A DNA stretch of 64,000 nucleotides from CAYWNA01 sp964459305. Lineage in GTDB: Bacteria; Planctomycetota; Planctomycetia; Pirellulales; Pirellulaceae. Below are positions 1-9,353 of this stretch, piece after piece. The translations under genes were made by a program, and so were the position numbers. The DNA is taken from the NCBI GenBank assembly GCA_964459305.1, contig CAYWNA010000015.1:30733-94732 (forward strand), in the 5' to 3' direction. Under the pieces are notes generated by a model, which was given only the letters and a program-made list of their open reading frames with translations, was not told the origin of the DNA and searched no databases. Positions within the stretch are counted from its first letter, which is position 1; every line of letters starts with the position of its first letter.

Positions 1-323
1 AAGACTCGTTAGCGCGTGGCATTCTGGCCTCCAGGGTCTACCACTGTTCGATTGAAATCCGAAATCCTAATCTGGAAATCCAAGGCAAACTCGAACTGGA
101 AGCGACGGAAATCCAGCCGGCCCCGCTCGGCAGGCGTGCCCTATCGGTCAATCCTGACCATACGCAACACAGGCCACACAAGGTGACCGCAAGGGGCGGA
201 AGCCTATAGCTTCTTGGGGTCATGAGCAAGAGGACTTCAGCACGGGACACACGCTAGCACTGTCTGACGAGGAACGGACAGCATCCATTGCCTTCGGGCC
301 AGAGGCGAGAACGTGGGGGAAGA
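1..323. other. Non-coding stretch downstream of the HzsA-like gene
   Basis: No convincing gene is visible here. The small open frames lack a ribosome-binding site and coding character. Around 48-86 the sequence is a run of near-repeats of the pattern GAAATCC. This resembles the low-complexity repeats found in the linkers of the large propeller genes later in this window. The remainder shows nothing recognisable; no T-run terminator hairpin was spotted after the stop of the neighbouring minus-strand gene. Confidence 0.5.
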
Positions 324-3323
324 TCATTCCAGCGTCGGCAGCACGATCTCACCGCGGGCTTGGGCGACAATGTTCTCGTAAGAGCCGTAGAACTCGGAGT
401 TGCAGTCCAGCCAGAGGGCCAGCCGGTGGTAGTCCTCGGCGGACAACTTCACGCCATGGTGACGCTCGTCCATGTATTTTGACAGATCGGCAGCCCGCGC
501 GCCGAACTGCCCAGGGGTGGTACGGCTGCCGCCGTGGACGCCAGTGTTGATCGAGCCGTTGGAAACATGGAAGTAGAAACCGTATTTCGCGGCCAGATGG
601 TTGTACGAACGGCTCCAACCATTCGGGGCGTCCACTGTGCCGGTCAAATCCAGCGCTTTCTTCTCTTTGTGACACTCGACGCAGTTGCGATCGAGCACTG
701 GCTGCACCAGCCGGACATAGTTGAACGGGTTCGAGCCGTCGACGTCAGGCTGGATCTTCGATGGCGGACGCAGTAAGGCCAACGGCTGGAGATCCGGTCG
801 GTTGGGCGGATCGTGTTTCCGTTCGTGGCAGCCCTGGCAGGTTAGCTGCTCGCCGGGATGCACGTATGTGGCCGAGCGCATCGATTGCACCGCCGTGCCA
901 TGCTGGTCGATGGCTTGGAAATAGATGGGCTTGCCAACCGGGGCCTCGAAATACACGCTGCCGTCGGATTCGACGGGCACCGTTCCGAGCACGGCGCGGG
1001 CGTTCGTCTGGTTCGCCACACCGATCCGCGGTTGGTTCGGTGGATTGGTCGACTTGGGCAGTACTTGGATAATCCGCAGGGCTTTGAGCTCGGTCCCTTC
1101 GGGCCATTGGAAATCCGCGTCGTAGATGTTCATCACGGCCACCGTCGCAGGCCGGTCTTTGTGGGCGTCTTCGGCAGCTTGGGAGGTTTCGGCGGGAATC
1201 ACCGGCGGCCTTGGCCGCGAGGCGAACGGTATGGGGCTCAGGCATGAGATTTCGGGATCGCGGTAAATCAGCTCTTTGTTGCCGAAGCGGTCGATCCAAT
1301 AGACGCCCCGGTTCCTCACTTTCGGATCATAAGCGCAAAGGTAGTCTTCCTCGCTGAGCGGCCAGGGCGTCCCATAGATCATATAGTCCTTGATGGGCCG
1401 GCCTTCTGCCTCGGGGAACGGCACTTCTGGTGTCAGCCGCGTCAGTTGCGCCGTCGCGCCGTCGTCCTCGATCCGATGGTCGATCAACACGAGCGAACCG
1501 AAGGCGTGACCGTGATGAGACCCGGTGGATGCCACAAACTTGTTTGAATCCGGAATCGCGCGAATGTTCATCTCCATCCACGGCCGGCTTTCACGTCGCG
1601 TGGGGTAGTTGCCGTGGAAGCTACGCGGATCGCGTCCGTCCGGATAGCAGGTCCAAATGTGATGGGCGATGTTCGTATCGCGGTCGACGTAATCCCAGCG
1701 TGTGTAAACGAGCATCCCATCGTTCGTCACGCTCGGCTGCCATTCGTGCGTTTCGTGATAACTCAAGCAGATGATGTCGCTGCCGTCCGGCCGCATAGAA
1801 AACATCGTGTAGACCGGGCAATGGCGACCGCAGCGCAAGTATCCTCCACGCCGCTCCGAAATGAAGACGATGCGACCGTTGGGAAGAAAACACGGATCGA
1901 AATCATCCCACGATCCATCGGTTAGTTGGACCAGTCCGGTGCCGTCGGCGTTTACCTTGAAAATATTGTACGAACACTCCGGTGTCCACTCGTACGCGGT
2001 CGCACCCTGGTACTTGGGCCAGGCTTTCGCCTCGCTGTACGCGAACACGATGGTCTTTCCATCGTAGGACAACTCTGGTGCAAGGAACGTGCCGCCTTCG
2101 AGCTTCTGCCCGGCCAGACGTCCTCGTTCAACCACCGAATTCTCCAGTAAATCGAATAGCTTCGGGTTCTCGCTGAAGGGGTTTTTCAAAACGAACAGCC
2201 CGCCGCCGGGTTTGGCGTTGCAACCGTAGTATTGGTCGCACATGTGAAACACGCCGACCGAATCATGACGCTTGATAAACAAAATCTTGTCCATGTCCAG
2301 CAGCGGGTTGCAGAAGGCGATCTGGCGTTTCAGGTGGCTCGCCTGGAAGTAAGTTTCGCGGCGTGTCGATTCCGGCACTGCGTCGGCCGCCTCCATTTTC
2401 GCCAAGCGGGCATCGAGCTTTTCGAGTTCCCCAACCAGCGGAGTGAGCCGTTTCGCGTCCGTTTTCGGCCCCAGGCGGGCGGCGAGCTTCTTGGCGCGAT
2501 CGATGAGGTCCCGTGTATGAGCCAAGGTGAAGTCGCCGTCGGGACCCGCAGGCGCCGGGCGGGACACCAGCGGCGTGTAGCCCATGCGCACAGACTCTGC
2601 CTCACTCATCGTTCCGACTCGCGAATACGGGCTGACGCTGATCTGATCGGCTGGCTTTCCGTGTGCGATGTTCTTCTTCGGGTCGTCCGCGGCGTAGACT
2701 TCCACCTCGTCCAAAGCGAACGAACAGCGTCCTGAGATCTTTAGCCGGACGATTCTGGCGGTCACATCCTGATCGTCGAAACCGATCGTCAGCGGCTTTC
2801 TCAATACGCCGCCATACTCCGTGCCGTCGTGCTGGTAGACTTGGGCGAAGTCCTTGCAGGCGTCGTCACCGTCCTGGCCGGCCACGAGAACCTGGATCTT
2901 GGCGGTGCGCCCTGTGCGGCTGTCGCACCGGTTGTAGATCACCACGCGATCTAACCGGTACTCCTTGCCGAGGTCCACCTGCCACCACGGATCCTGTTCG
3001 CCGCTGCGAACATGAAAACCCCACAGACCGTTCTTGAAGCCATCGCAACCGCCGGCAGCGTCTTCGGCGGTAGTCACCGATCTGGCGGCTGCGCCGGCGA
3101 CCGGTGCCGCGTCCCGCGTGGCGAACCGGCGATCACGGTCGATCAAGTCGGCCTCCACAAGTTCTTGCATCGACGGGCCGACATCGATCACTTTGGGAGG
3201 GGCGAATTCCTTGGATACATCGCCGCTGTCCTTCTTTGCCGCCAAGGCGACGGATACAAAGGCTAAGTTGATTGCAGCGACCATGTGAAACGAAGGGTAG
3301 AAGAGATTTCGGCGGGCGAACAT
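324..3323 (-). CDS. HzsA-related secreted protein: F5/8 type C-like domain, PD40/WD40-like propeller, two c-type heme motifs
   Basis: The 999-residue protein starts with a signal-like segment (hydrophobic stretch ending AALAAKK-like, about residues 13-29). Residues about 60-230 resemble a discoidin/F5-8 type C carbohydrate-binding domain, with WWQVDLG and FALDEVEVY. The middle has TolB/PD40-like repeats such as LSYDGKTIVFAYS, DPCFLPNGRIVFIS and PSVTNDGMLVYTRW. Near the C-terminus are two heme-attachment motifs, CQGCH (829-833) and CVECH (881-885). The arrangement matches the planctomycete family annotated as HzsA-related (hydrazine synthase alpha-like); this does not imply anammox. GAGG lies 7 bases before the ATG and supports the start. 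It is divergent from the next gene across a 362-base gap. Role inferred: exported redox or carbohydrate-binding surface protein; substrate unknown. Confidence 0.8.
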   Translation of the reverse strand: MFARRNLFYPSFHMVAAINLAFVSVALAAKKDSGDVSKEFAPPKVIDVGPSMQELVEADLIDRDRRFATRDAAPVAGAAARSVTTAEDAAGGCDGFKNGLWGFHVRSGEQDPWWQVDLGKEYRLDRVVIYNRCDSRTGRTAKIQVLVAGQDGDDACKDFAQVYQHDGTEYGGVLRKPLTIGFDDQDVTARIVRLKISGRCSFALDEVEVYAADDPKKNIAHGKPADQISVSPYSRVGTMSEAESVRMGYTPLVSRPAPAGPDGDFTLAHTRDLIDRAKKLAARLGPKTDAKRLTPLVGELEKLDARLAKMEAADAVPESTRRETYFQASHLKRQIAFCNPLLDMDKILFIKRHDSVGVFHMCDQYYGCNAKPGGGLFVLKNPFSENPKLFDLLENSVVERGRLAGQKLEGGTFLAPELSYDGKTIVFAYSEAKAWPKYQGATAYEWTPECSYNIFKVNADGTGLVQLTDGSWDDFDPCFLPNGRIVFISERRGGYLRCGRHCPVYTMFSMRPDGSDIICLSYHETHEWQPSVTNDGMLVYTRWDYVDRDTNIAHHIWTCYPDGRDPRSFHGNYPTRRESRPWMEMNIRAIPDSNKFVASTGSHHGHAFGSLVLIDHRIEDDGATAQLTRLTPEVPFPEAEGRPIKDYMIYGTPWPLSEEDYLCAYDPKVRNRGVYWIDRFGNKELIYRDPEISCLSPIPFASRPRPPVIPAETSQAAEDAHKDRPATVAVMNIYDADFQWPEGTELKALRIIQVLPKSTNPPNQPRIGVANQTNARAVLGTVPVESDGSVYFEAPVGKPIYFQAIDQHGTAVQSMRSATYVHPGEQLTCQGCHERKHDPPNRPDLQPLALLRPPSKIQPDVDGSNPFNYVRLVQPVLDRNCVECHKEKKALDLTGTVDAPNGWSRSYNHLAAKYGFYFHVSNGSINTGVHGGSRTTPGQFGARAADLSKYMDERHHGVKLSAEDYHRLALWLDCNSEFYGSYENIVAQARGEIVLPTLE

Positions 3324-3685
3324 CGGGGCACCTCATACAAAAGCGGAAGTGGTTCCATCCAGTCGGACACTGTATGTCGCTATTGTATTCTCTAGTATTG
3401 CCGATTGGTACATCCTTTCACAAGCCGAATGCGCGCGGGCCCGCTTTTACCATCGGCTCCGCTGTGTCGTTCAAATTTCCATCAGCACCCGCCCGCAATT
3501 ATTTCAGCGGTTAAACGAACAGAGGCGTCCCGATAATGCGAGAGTGATTGTTAGCGGGTGCTCATCTCTGAGCCGTGTTTCGACGTGAAAGCGGGCCTGC
3601 TATGCTGAGTAAGAGAACCATCGGCACGGACAGACGTTGAGATCGCAGGCATCCTGGATTCTGCTCGAAGCGAAAGGACCGACCC
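3324..3685. other. Divergent intergenic region
   Basis: This gap separates two divergent genes and must hold the promoters of both. No clear sigma-70 boxes could be assigned by eye. At about 3507-3520 there is a half-site (GCGGTTAAACGAAC) of the palindromic GTTTAACCGC repeat seen in full elsewhere. The ribosome-binding sites lie at both edges: GAGG before 3323 on the minus strand, and AAAGGA before 3686 on the plus strand. Confidence 0.45.
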
Positions 3686-5035
3686 ATGTGCAGAGTAGAA
3701 ATGAGCCATTTCCGAGTGTTGACGCGTGCATGCATTTGCCTCTTCATCGCGACCGAGCTTCTGGCGATGCAATTGTGCCGCGCCGACGACTGGCCGCAGT
3801 GGCTCGGCCCGCGGCGAGATAGCGTGTGGCGTGAGAACGGGATCCTGGAACGGTTCCCAGAAGGTGGTCCCGATGTGAAGTGGCGCAGGGAAATAGCCGG
3901 GGGATACGCCGGACCGGCGGTTGCTGGTGATCGCGTCTTTGTTACCGACTACGCCACATCCGAAGACAAGACGCCCAATGCCGACAAGAGGAGCAAGATT
4001 AGCGGAACGGAACGCGTCCTGTGTTTCTCCGCTGATGAGGGGAAACTGCTATGGAAACATGAGTATTCGTGCGCTTATGAAATCTCCTATCCGGCTGGCC
4101 CACGTGCGACGCCCACGGTCGACGACGAAAGGGTATACACGCTCGGCGCAGAAGGAGACTTACACTGCCTGAGCGTGAAGGACGGATCGGTCATTTGGTC
4201 GAAGGACTTCGGGCGAGACTTCAACGCCAAAACGCCCTTTTGGGGATATTGCGGGCATCCTTTGGTCGACGGAGACAGGCTGATCTGTGTCGTCGGAGGC
4301 GAAGGCAGCGTTGCCGTCGCGTTCGACAAACGCACGGGGAAAGAGTTGTGGCGTGCGCTGTCGGCCAAAGAGCAGGGATATTGTCCACCGACGATCATCG
4401 AAGCTGGTGGAAAGCGACAGCTGTTGATTTGGCATGCCGAGTCGATCAACAGCCTCGATCCGGTGACTGGGGGTGTCTATTGGTCCGTGCCGCTGGACGC
4501 GAATTGGGGCATGGCCATCGCCACGCCACGTCAAGACGGTGACCGTTTGTTTGTTGGCGGTATCATCAACAAGTCGGTCCTCTTGAGGCTGGGCGAAGAC
4601 GAACCAGCAGCCGAGGTGGCCTGGCGAGGAAAGAAACGCAAGGGGATCGGTCCGGTCAGCAGCCCACCGTTTCTGGAGAATGGTTTGATGTATGGCGTGG
4701 ATCGTTACGGCGAGCTACGTTGTGTCCGGTTGAGCGATGGCGAGCATGTCTGGTCGACGTACGCACCGACGACCGGCGGTCGGCGAGCCAACTCGGCGAC
4801 CTCATTTCTGGTCAAGAACGGTGCCCGCTTTTTTCTGACGAATGAAATGGGCGATCTGATCATCGCTCGGCTCAGCCCGAACGGTTACGACGAGATTAGT
4901 CGCTGTCACATGCTGGAACCGACGGGGGTCGGATTCGGTCGGGTCGTCGTGTGGAGTCACCCCGCTTTTGCGAACCGCTGTGTCTACGCACGGAACGACA
5001 GAGAGCTTGTCTGCGTTTCGCTGGCTGCGGACTAA
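3686..5035 (+). CDS. Secreted PQQ-like (BamB-type) beta-propeller protein
   Basis: The 449-residue protein has a signal peptide (about 1-32, ending in ...CRA before DDWPQWLGP) and then tryptophan-docking-like propeller repeats. Examples are GKLLWKHEY, DGSVIWSKDFG, TGKELWRAL, GGVYWSV and DGEHVWSTYAP. This is the WD40-like quinoprotein fold; binding of PQQ is not shown. The DDWPQWLGP-RDSVWRE opening is shared with the paralogue at 52373-53698, and the two align along most of their length. AAAGGA lies 7 bases before the ATG. It is likely exported. Planctomycete genomes carry many such proteins of unknown substrate, so no enzymatic function is claimed. Confidence 0.85.
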   Translation: MCRVEMSHFRVLTRACICLFIATELLAMQLCRADDWPQWLGPRRDSVWRENGILERFPEGGPDVKWRREIAGGYAGPAVAGDRVFVTDYATSEDKTPNADKRSKISGTERVLCFSADEGKLLWKHEYSCAYEISYPAGPRATPTVDDERVYTLGAEGDLHCLSVKDGSVIWSKDFGRDFNAKTPFWGYCGHPLVDGDRLICVVGGEGSVAVAFDKRTGKELWRALSAKEQGYCPPTIIEAGGKRQLLIWHAESINSLDPVTGGVYWSVPLDANWGMAIATPRQDGDRLFVGGIINKSVLLRLGEDEPAAEVAWRGKKRKGIGPVSSPPFLENGLMYGVDRYGELRCVRLSDGEHVWSTYAPTTGGRRANSATSFLVKNGARFFLTNEMGDLIIARLSPNGYDEISRCHMLEPTGVGFGRVVVWSHPAFANRCVYARNDRELVCVSLAAD

Positions 5036-5040
5036 CGGGG

Positions 5041-5232
5041 CTAGACGTTTTCCTTCCAGGTGATCCAGCTCAGATAACCCAGGCCAGCAGAACAGAGCAC
5101 GAAGGCAATGTCCATCATCATGTTGGCTCTCTTGAACGGAGCCATCCATTGGGGAGAGACTAAGTCCCAGAGAAACAATACGAACAGAACCGCGGAAATT
5201 GCCATTCCTGTTATACACAATGCCTTCGGCAT
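5041..5232 (-). CDS. Small two-helix membrane protein, hypothetical
   Basis: A 63-residue protein if started at 5232, where GAGG stands 9-10 bases upstream; a longer frame opens at 5274 without a comparable site. It starts MPKALCITGMA and has two predicted membrane helices (about residues 4-24 and 33-52) joined by a short loop with WDLVSPQW and RANMMMD. It is convergent with the propeller gene, whose stop lies only a few bases away. I do not recognise a named family; short proteins of this type are common in Pirellulales. Function unknown. Confidence 0.65.
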   Translation of the reverse strand: MPKALCITGMAISAVLFVLFLWDLVSPQWMAPFKRANMMMDIAFVLCSAGLGYLSWITWKENV

Positions 5233-5396
5233 GTGGAGCGTCCTCGGTGCTGCGTAGCTAGGCCTACTTTGCATAAGTCCTGCAAGCCACTAAGTATAGT
5301 TCATAGTTTCCGGTTGTCACCAGTCCAGCCGCACCCATTGCCCATATGGAGTGGGTGCGGCGTTCCAACGGTCCCGTTATTCCGATTTTACCCAAC

Positions 5397-6563
5397 ATGA
5401 CACGAGAAATGGTAGAGTATAGCCGCCGCTGGCAAGAGTTTCGTGAAATGATGCCTGTGGCGAGCAAGTTTGCCTACTTCGATCATGCCGCCGTCGCTCC
5501 CCTGACCCGCGGGGCGCACGAGGCGATCGTGGCCTGGTCGGGGCAAGCCGCCCACGAGGGTGATACCGTTTGGCCACAGTGGGAGCAGCGAGTGGAGCGG
5601 GTCCGCCAGATTGCGGCGAATCTGATTGGAGCCGAATCAGACGAGGTGGCCCTGGTTCCCAATACGACGGCCGGCATCAATCTGGTGGCTGAAGGGTTCC
5701 CCTGGCGCGATGGTGACAACATCGTCACGTTGGCAAATGAATTCCCGTCGAACCTGTACCCCTGGATGAATTTGGCCAGCCGAGGCGTGGAAACGCGGCG
5801 GGTCTCCGTCGAGGGTGTCCGGGTCGACCTGAACCGGATTGCAGAAGCGTGTGACCAAAGGACACGGATCATCTCGATCAGCTGGGTCGGATACGCAACC
5901 GGTTGGCGAGTTGACGTCGAGGAGGTTGTCCGACTGGCTCATGAACGCGGTATCCTCCTCTTTCTCGACGCCATTCAGGCGTTGGGAGTTTTTCCGATCG
6001 ATGTGCGCCGAACCGGCGTGGATTTTCTCGCGGCAGACGGTCACAAGTGGATGCTCGGGCCGGAGGGGGCCGGTATCTTCTTTGTTCGCTCCGAGCATTT
6101 GGATTTGTTGCGACCGCTGAATGTAGGCTGGAACAGCGTCGTACACTCACACGACTTCGGCCGGTGCGAGTTGGATGTACGTCGGGCGGCATCGCGCTAC
6201 GAGGGCGGTTCGCAAAACATGGTGGGCTTTACCGCTTTGGAGGCAAGCCTCGATGTATTGGCTCAGTTGGGATTGACTTCCGATCAGTCACCATTGGCCG
6301 ACCGCATCGTCGGGCTGAACGATTACGCAGCACAGCGTCTGGAGGAGATCGGTGCGGAGATCAAGAGCAGCCGTCTCGATCCTCATCGATCCGGAATTTT
6401 GTCGTTTGGCATGCCCGGTCGCGATCTTGCCGCCCAGCGACTTCGTTGCTTGGCCGCCGGCGTGGTACTCAGTCTACGAAACGGCTGGCTGCGAATCAGC
6501 CCGCACGCGTACGTGGATGAAGCCGACGTAGACAGACTGGTAGACGTGCTGCGAGAGTCGTAG
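5397..6563 (+). CDS. Aminotransferase class V-fold PLP enzyme, desulfurase-like but lacking the catalytic Cys
   Basis: About 388 residues from the ATG at 5397; the frame is open from 5346 and the exact start is uncertain because no strong ribosome-binding site is seen. Family signs include YFDHAAVAPL near the N-terminus, VPNTTAGINLV, ISWVGYATGWRVDV, and the PLP-lysine region AADGHKWMLGPEG. Cysteine desulfurases and selenocysteine lyases of this fold carry an active Cys in the C-terminal lobe, in an R-x-G-x-H-C context. Here the matching segment reads VVLSLRNGWLRISPHAY, with no Cys. A desulfurase role is therefore unlikely, and an isopenicillin-epimerase-like or other class V lyase activity is more plausible. 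Substrate unknown. Confidence 0.8.
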   Translation: MTREMVEYSRRWQEFREMMPVASKFAYFDHAAVAPLTRGAHEAIVAWSGQAAHEGDTVWPQWEQRVERVRQIAANLIGAESDEVALVPNTTAGINLVAEGFPWRDGDNIVTLANEFPSNLYPWMNLASRGVETRRVSVEGVRVDLNRIAEACDQRTRIISISWVGYATGWRVDVEEVVRLAHERGILLFLDAIQALGVFPIDVRRTGVDFLAADGHKWMLGPEGAGIFFVRSEHLDLLRPLNVGWNSVVHSHDFGRCELDVRRAASRYEGGSQNMVGFTALEASLDVLAQLGLTSDQSPLADRIVGLNDYAAQRLEEIGAEIKSSRLDPHRSGILSFGMPGRDLAAQRLRCLAAGVVLSLRNGWLRISPHAYVDEADVDRLVDVLRES

Positions 6564-6599
6564 GTGAATCCGTGGAGCATCGGGCGGGAAGGGCACGGT

Positions 6600-8321
6600 T
6601 CACGCATCCTGGCTGTGCGGGAACGGCATCGGCTCGGTTAGCGTTTCTGTCGTCGTCGTCGAAGGGGTCACGATTGCCGGAAGCTCCAGAAAGAACCGGC
6701 TACCTTTGTTCGGCGTGCTTTCGAGACGAATGTTGCCTCCGTGCTCCTGCAGGATTTTCTGGCTGACGGGCAACCCCAGACCTGTACCGCGGCTTCCTTT
6801 CCGGGATTCAAACACGGAGAAGATCTTTTTGACCTCATCCGGAGCGATTCCCTCGCCGTTATCTTCGACCAGCACACACGCTCGCTTCTCTTCCGGAACA
6901 TGTACTGTGGACACCCTCACGCGGCCACCGTCCACCTTTTCGCAAGCGTCGATTGCGTTGGTGACTACGTTCAAGATGGCGCGATGTATCGCATCCGGGT
7001 CGAAGGTGAAGGTCGGAATCGGCTCGGCTGGTTGCCAAATCAACTCGACACCGGCGTCCGCTGCTCGCGCGCCGATCAGCTCCACGACATCGCCTGCCAC
7101 TTCATTCAAGTCTGCCGGGATCTTATCGGGCTGGCGTTCCTTGCTGAAAGTGAGCATGTCCATCACCATCTGGGAGATCTTCTCCTGGTTCTTGTCGACG
7201 ATGCCCCAGCCTTTGCGTACCAAGTTCGTGTCGCTGTGTTTCAACCCTTCTTCGATTAAGTAGCTGCCGCCACGAATTCCCTGCAGGATGTTTTTTACAT
7301 GATGTGACAACGTGGCGATCGTCTGGCCGACCGCGGCGAGCCGCTCCGCTTGAACCATGGCGGAGTAGTAAGACGTGTCTTCGACGGCCAGGGCTGCCTG
7401 GTGAGAGATAGCGACCATCAACTTGAGATGCTCTTCGGAGAACTTGTTGATGTCACGATTCTGCAGCATCTGTCCTGGTGGCGTGTACGTATCAATATAA
7501 ACCACGCCGACTACGCCATACCGACCTTGCATCGGCACGCAGATAGCTTCGCGGACGCCCATCTTCAGTATGCTAGCAGCCGTGTCCCATCGCTCGTCCT
7601 GCCTCGCATCACTTGTCAGAACTCCCTCTTGATGTTCCATCACATAGTCGAGAATCGTCTGGCTAATCCGCATTTTTTTGTCGGTCTGCGGCGACTCACG
7701 ATGGTGGAAAACTTTGGGAACCAGTTCATCGGTGTTACGATCGACCAGCATGATGCAACCGCGATCGGCCTCGACCCACTCAAAGATCAGTTCCAAGATG
7801 CGCTGCAGCAACTGTTCAATGTCCAGCGTATGGCTCACTGCCAGCGCCGTTCGATACATGACTTGCAGGTTGCTGCGTGCGCGCGCCAACCAAGGACTGG
7901 AGGAGGACTCCAAATCGGCGAAAATCCGGCTGCCCTCTTCGCGGGTGATCGATTTAACGATCCGCGAGCCTTCGGTCTGGCGATTCTGCTCGACTATGTC
8001 GACTTCCTCAAGCAGATCGATCGACGAACCATCTTCGTTTCCTGTGAATATCATCAGCGTGCGGCCGATCTGGACACGGTCGCCGCTGGCAAGCACCTGC
8101 TGGTGGACCGGCTGGCTGTTGATGAATGTGCCGTTGGAGCTGTTCAGATCGACTAGCTCGTAACCCTGTTCGGTCTGAACGATCTGCGCGTGACGCCGCG
8201 ATGCCTCCGTATCGTGCAATTGGATCGGGTTGTCCGGGTCGCGACCCACGGCAAGCGCAGGGTCGTCCAGTTCGAAACGCTTGCCTTGATCCCGCCCTTG
8301 AATGACGAAAAGCGAAGCCAT
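6600..8321 (-). CDS. FHA-GAF sensor histidine kinase
   Basis: 573 residues. Residues about 1-95 form an FHA domain (AVGRD, SRRHAQI, DLNSSNGTFIN), which binds phosphothreonine. About 150-320 is a GAF domain (RGCIMLVDR, AICVPMQGR, GVVYIDTY). A HisKA segment follows with the phospho-acceptor His in LSHHVKNILQG. Last comes the HATPase domain, with N-box VVTNAIDACEK, G1 DNGEGI and G2 GTGLGLPVSQK. There is no membrane helix, so it is cytoplasmic. It starts 12 bases after the stop of the receiver gene at 8334-8723, so the two probably form one operon and a signalling pair. The FHA domain suggests input from Ser/Thr kinase signalling (inference). Confidence 0.92.
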   Translation of the reverse strand: MASLFVIQGRDQGKRFELDDPALAVGRDPDNPIQLHDTEASRRHAQIVQTEQGYELVDLNSSNGTFINSQPVHQQVLASGDRVQIGRTLMIFTGNEDGSSIDLLEEVDIVEQNRQTEGSRIVKSITREEGSRIFADLESSSSPWLARARSNLQVMYRTALAVSHTLDIEQLLQRILELIFEWVEADRGCIMLVDRNTDELVPKVFHHRESPQTDKKMRISQTILDYVMEHQEGVLTSDARQDERWDTAASILKMGVREAICVPMQGRYGVVGVVYIDTYTPPGQMLQNRDINKFSEEHLKLMVAISHQAALAVEDTSYYSAMVQAERLAAVGQTIATLSHHVKNILQGIRGGSYLIEEGLKHSDTNLVRKGWGIVDKNQEKISQMVMDMLTFSKERQPDKIPADLNEVAGDVVELIGARAADAGVELIWQPAEPIPTFTFDPDAIHRAILNVVTNAIDACEKVDGGRVRVSTVHVPEEKRACVLVEDNGEGIAPDEVKKIFSVFESRKGSRGTGLGLPVSQKILQEHGGNIRLESTPNKGSRFFLELPAIVTPSTTTTETLTEPMPFPHSQDA

Positions 8322-8333
8322 GATACCGCCGAG

Positions 8334-8723
8334 TTACGGTTCTGTGGAGAAGCCCAACAACCGTTCGATTGTACGTATCAGCGGCGCATAATGGTAGGGT
8401 TTCGGCACAATCCGATCTTTCGGCAAAGTCCGCTCATAGCGGCCGGCGCCTCCAAGTACGACGAGGCGGGCGTCGTGGTCCCTGGATTCTGCATCATACT
8501 CAGCTTGAACCTGCCTGTCGTCGGCCGAATCGGCCTCCAGGTCCAGCACGATCACTTGAGGATGATGCCGTCGTGCCAGCTCGGCACCCCGCCGAGCGCC
8601 CGACGCTTCCAGCGTTTGGACGCCCCGGCGTTGCAGGGCCGCGCGGATCACTTCCCGGCTGTCCTTCGACTGGTCAACGATGAGGACTCTTCTACAAAGG
8701 GAGGCAGGCAGATTGGGCAGCAC
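8334..8723 (-). CDS. Single-domain response regulator receiver
   Basis: I start this at GTG 8723 because GGAGG stands 7 bases upstream; the frame stays open to 9014, but that extension shows no coding character. The 129-residue product is a receiver domain. RRVLIVDQSKDSREVI is the first strand and helix, VIVLDLEAD holds the likely phospho-Asp, and VPKPYHYAPL holds the conserved Lys-Pro. The first acidic pocket has one Asp (VDQS) rather than the usual pair. There is no output domain, so it may act as a phosphate shuttle or by protein interaction. It directly precedes the FHA-GAF histidine kinase, its probable partner. Confidence 0.8.
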   Translation of the reverse strand: MLPNLPASLCRRVLIVDQSKDSREVIRAALQRRGVQTLEASGARRGAELARRHHPQVIVLDLEADSADDRQVQAEYDAESRDHDARLVVLGGAGRYERTLPKDRIVPKPYHYAPLIRTIERLLGFSTEP

Positions 8724-8972
8724 TGTCGCACCTCCATGTGCGGTGTGAGGGAAGTCGCCAGTCGACACCGTGAGAAGGTCCGCCGACCTTCCCCCAAAAA
8801 GTGCGACCGCGACTCGATATTGTGGTGTGTTGGCGGACTTCCATGTCCTGCCAAGTAGATCGGGAGAATATCGAGTCTTGCTAACCGTGTCAAAACCGAA
8901 TTCCGAATTGGGTTTACCGAATGATAGCAGACAGCCGAATTCGACTGCGTCGCTCTGGCGAAAACTCGTTTG

Positions 8973-9039
8973 TTCTACCGCCTTCAGGCGTAAGAGGGTC
9001 GGTTTGTCGCTCACAGCCGCGTAAACGCGGTACTACGAA
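8973..9039. repeat. Mosaic REP-like element (TACCGCCTTCAGGCG / ACGCGGTACTACGAAC)
   Basis: The left part contains CTACCGCCTTCAGGCG, close to the arms of the in-frame element at 37482-37564. The right part, CGCGTAAACGCGGTACTACG, contains a small hairpin (CCGCGTAAACGCGG) and ends in the same TACTACGAA terminus. It therefore looks like a hybrid of two related palindromic repeat types sharing the TTCGTAGTA end. Confidence 0.5.
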
Positions 9040-9046
9040 CAGGGCA

Positions 9047-9174
9047 CAGGAATATGGGTTTGTAGCTGAATTTCGCGAGAATTCAGGTGGATTACGCCCT
9101 CACCACCTGAATTCTTGCGAATCCAGCTACGAGTTATGTCGACGAATCCTTGCCGCCCCACAAACCCGTTCCTG
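9047..9174. repeat. 128-bp palindromic MITE-like element, copy 1
   Basis: Outer ends are CAGGAATATGGGTTTGT and ACAAACCCGTTCCTG, which are near-complementary. The inner arms (9062-9090 and 9103-9130) also pair: GTAGCTGAATTTCGCGAGAA against TTCTTGCGAATCCAGCTAC. A spacer reading ATTACGCCCT sits between them. A second full copy is at 24675-24799 and a short end-only copy at 20393-20441. It has no coding capacity, so mobility would need an enzyme supplied elsewhere. Confidence 0.75.
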
Positions 9175-9353
9175 CGACCGTCGAATGCTCTTGCGAGGAC
9201 TGGAGGTTTTCGCCACACTACCGCGCCTTTCTCGGAACCAACGGGCAGGGGCTAGGTTCGCATGGTGGCGGGCCATCGTCCCCTGATCACAATAACTGCG
9301 ACGGCCTTGATCGAAACCAGTCCCACGTTCGTGGCAGTACCGCCGGAATCGCG

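Larger units (their letters stand above)
8724..9353. other. Gene-free region rich in palindromic repeats
   Basis: About 630 bases separate the receiver gene from the lipoprotein gene. Two repeat-like elements are visible: a mosaic element at about 8973-9039 and a long palindromic element at 9047-9174, both described separately. The open frame leading into the lipoprotein gene from 9150 lies partly inside the palindromic element and shows no coding features. No promoter could be assigned with confidence. Confidence 0.55.

Noticed and set aside
324..3323. Hydrazine synthase and an anammox lifestyle
   Set aside because: HzsA-related proteins are widespread in Planctomycetes that are not anammox; no hzsB/C or hydrazine dehydrogenase genes are nearby.
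8724..9014. 97-residue N-terminal extension of the receiver protein
   Set aside because: Composition is non-coding, and GTG 8723 has an ideal GGAGG site and begins directly before the receiver fold.
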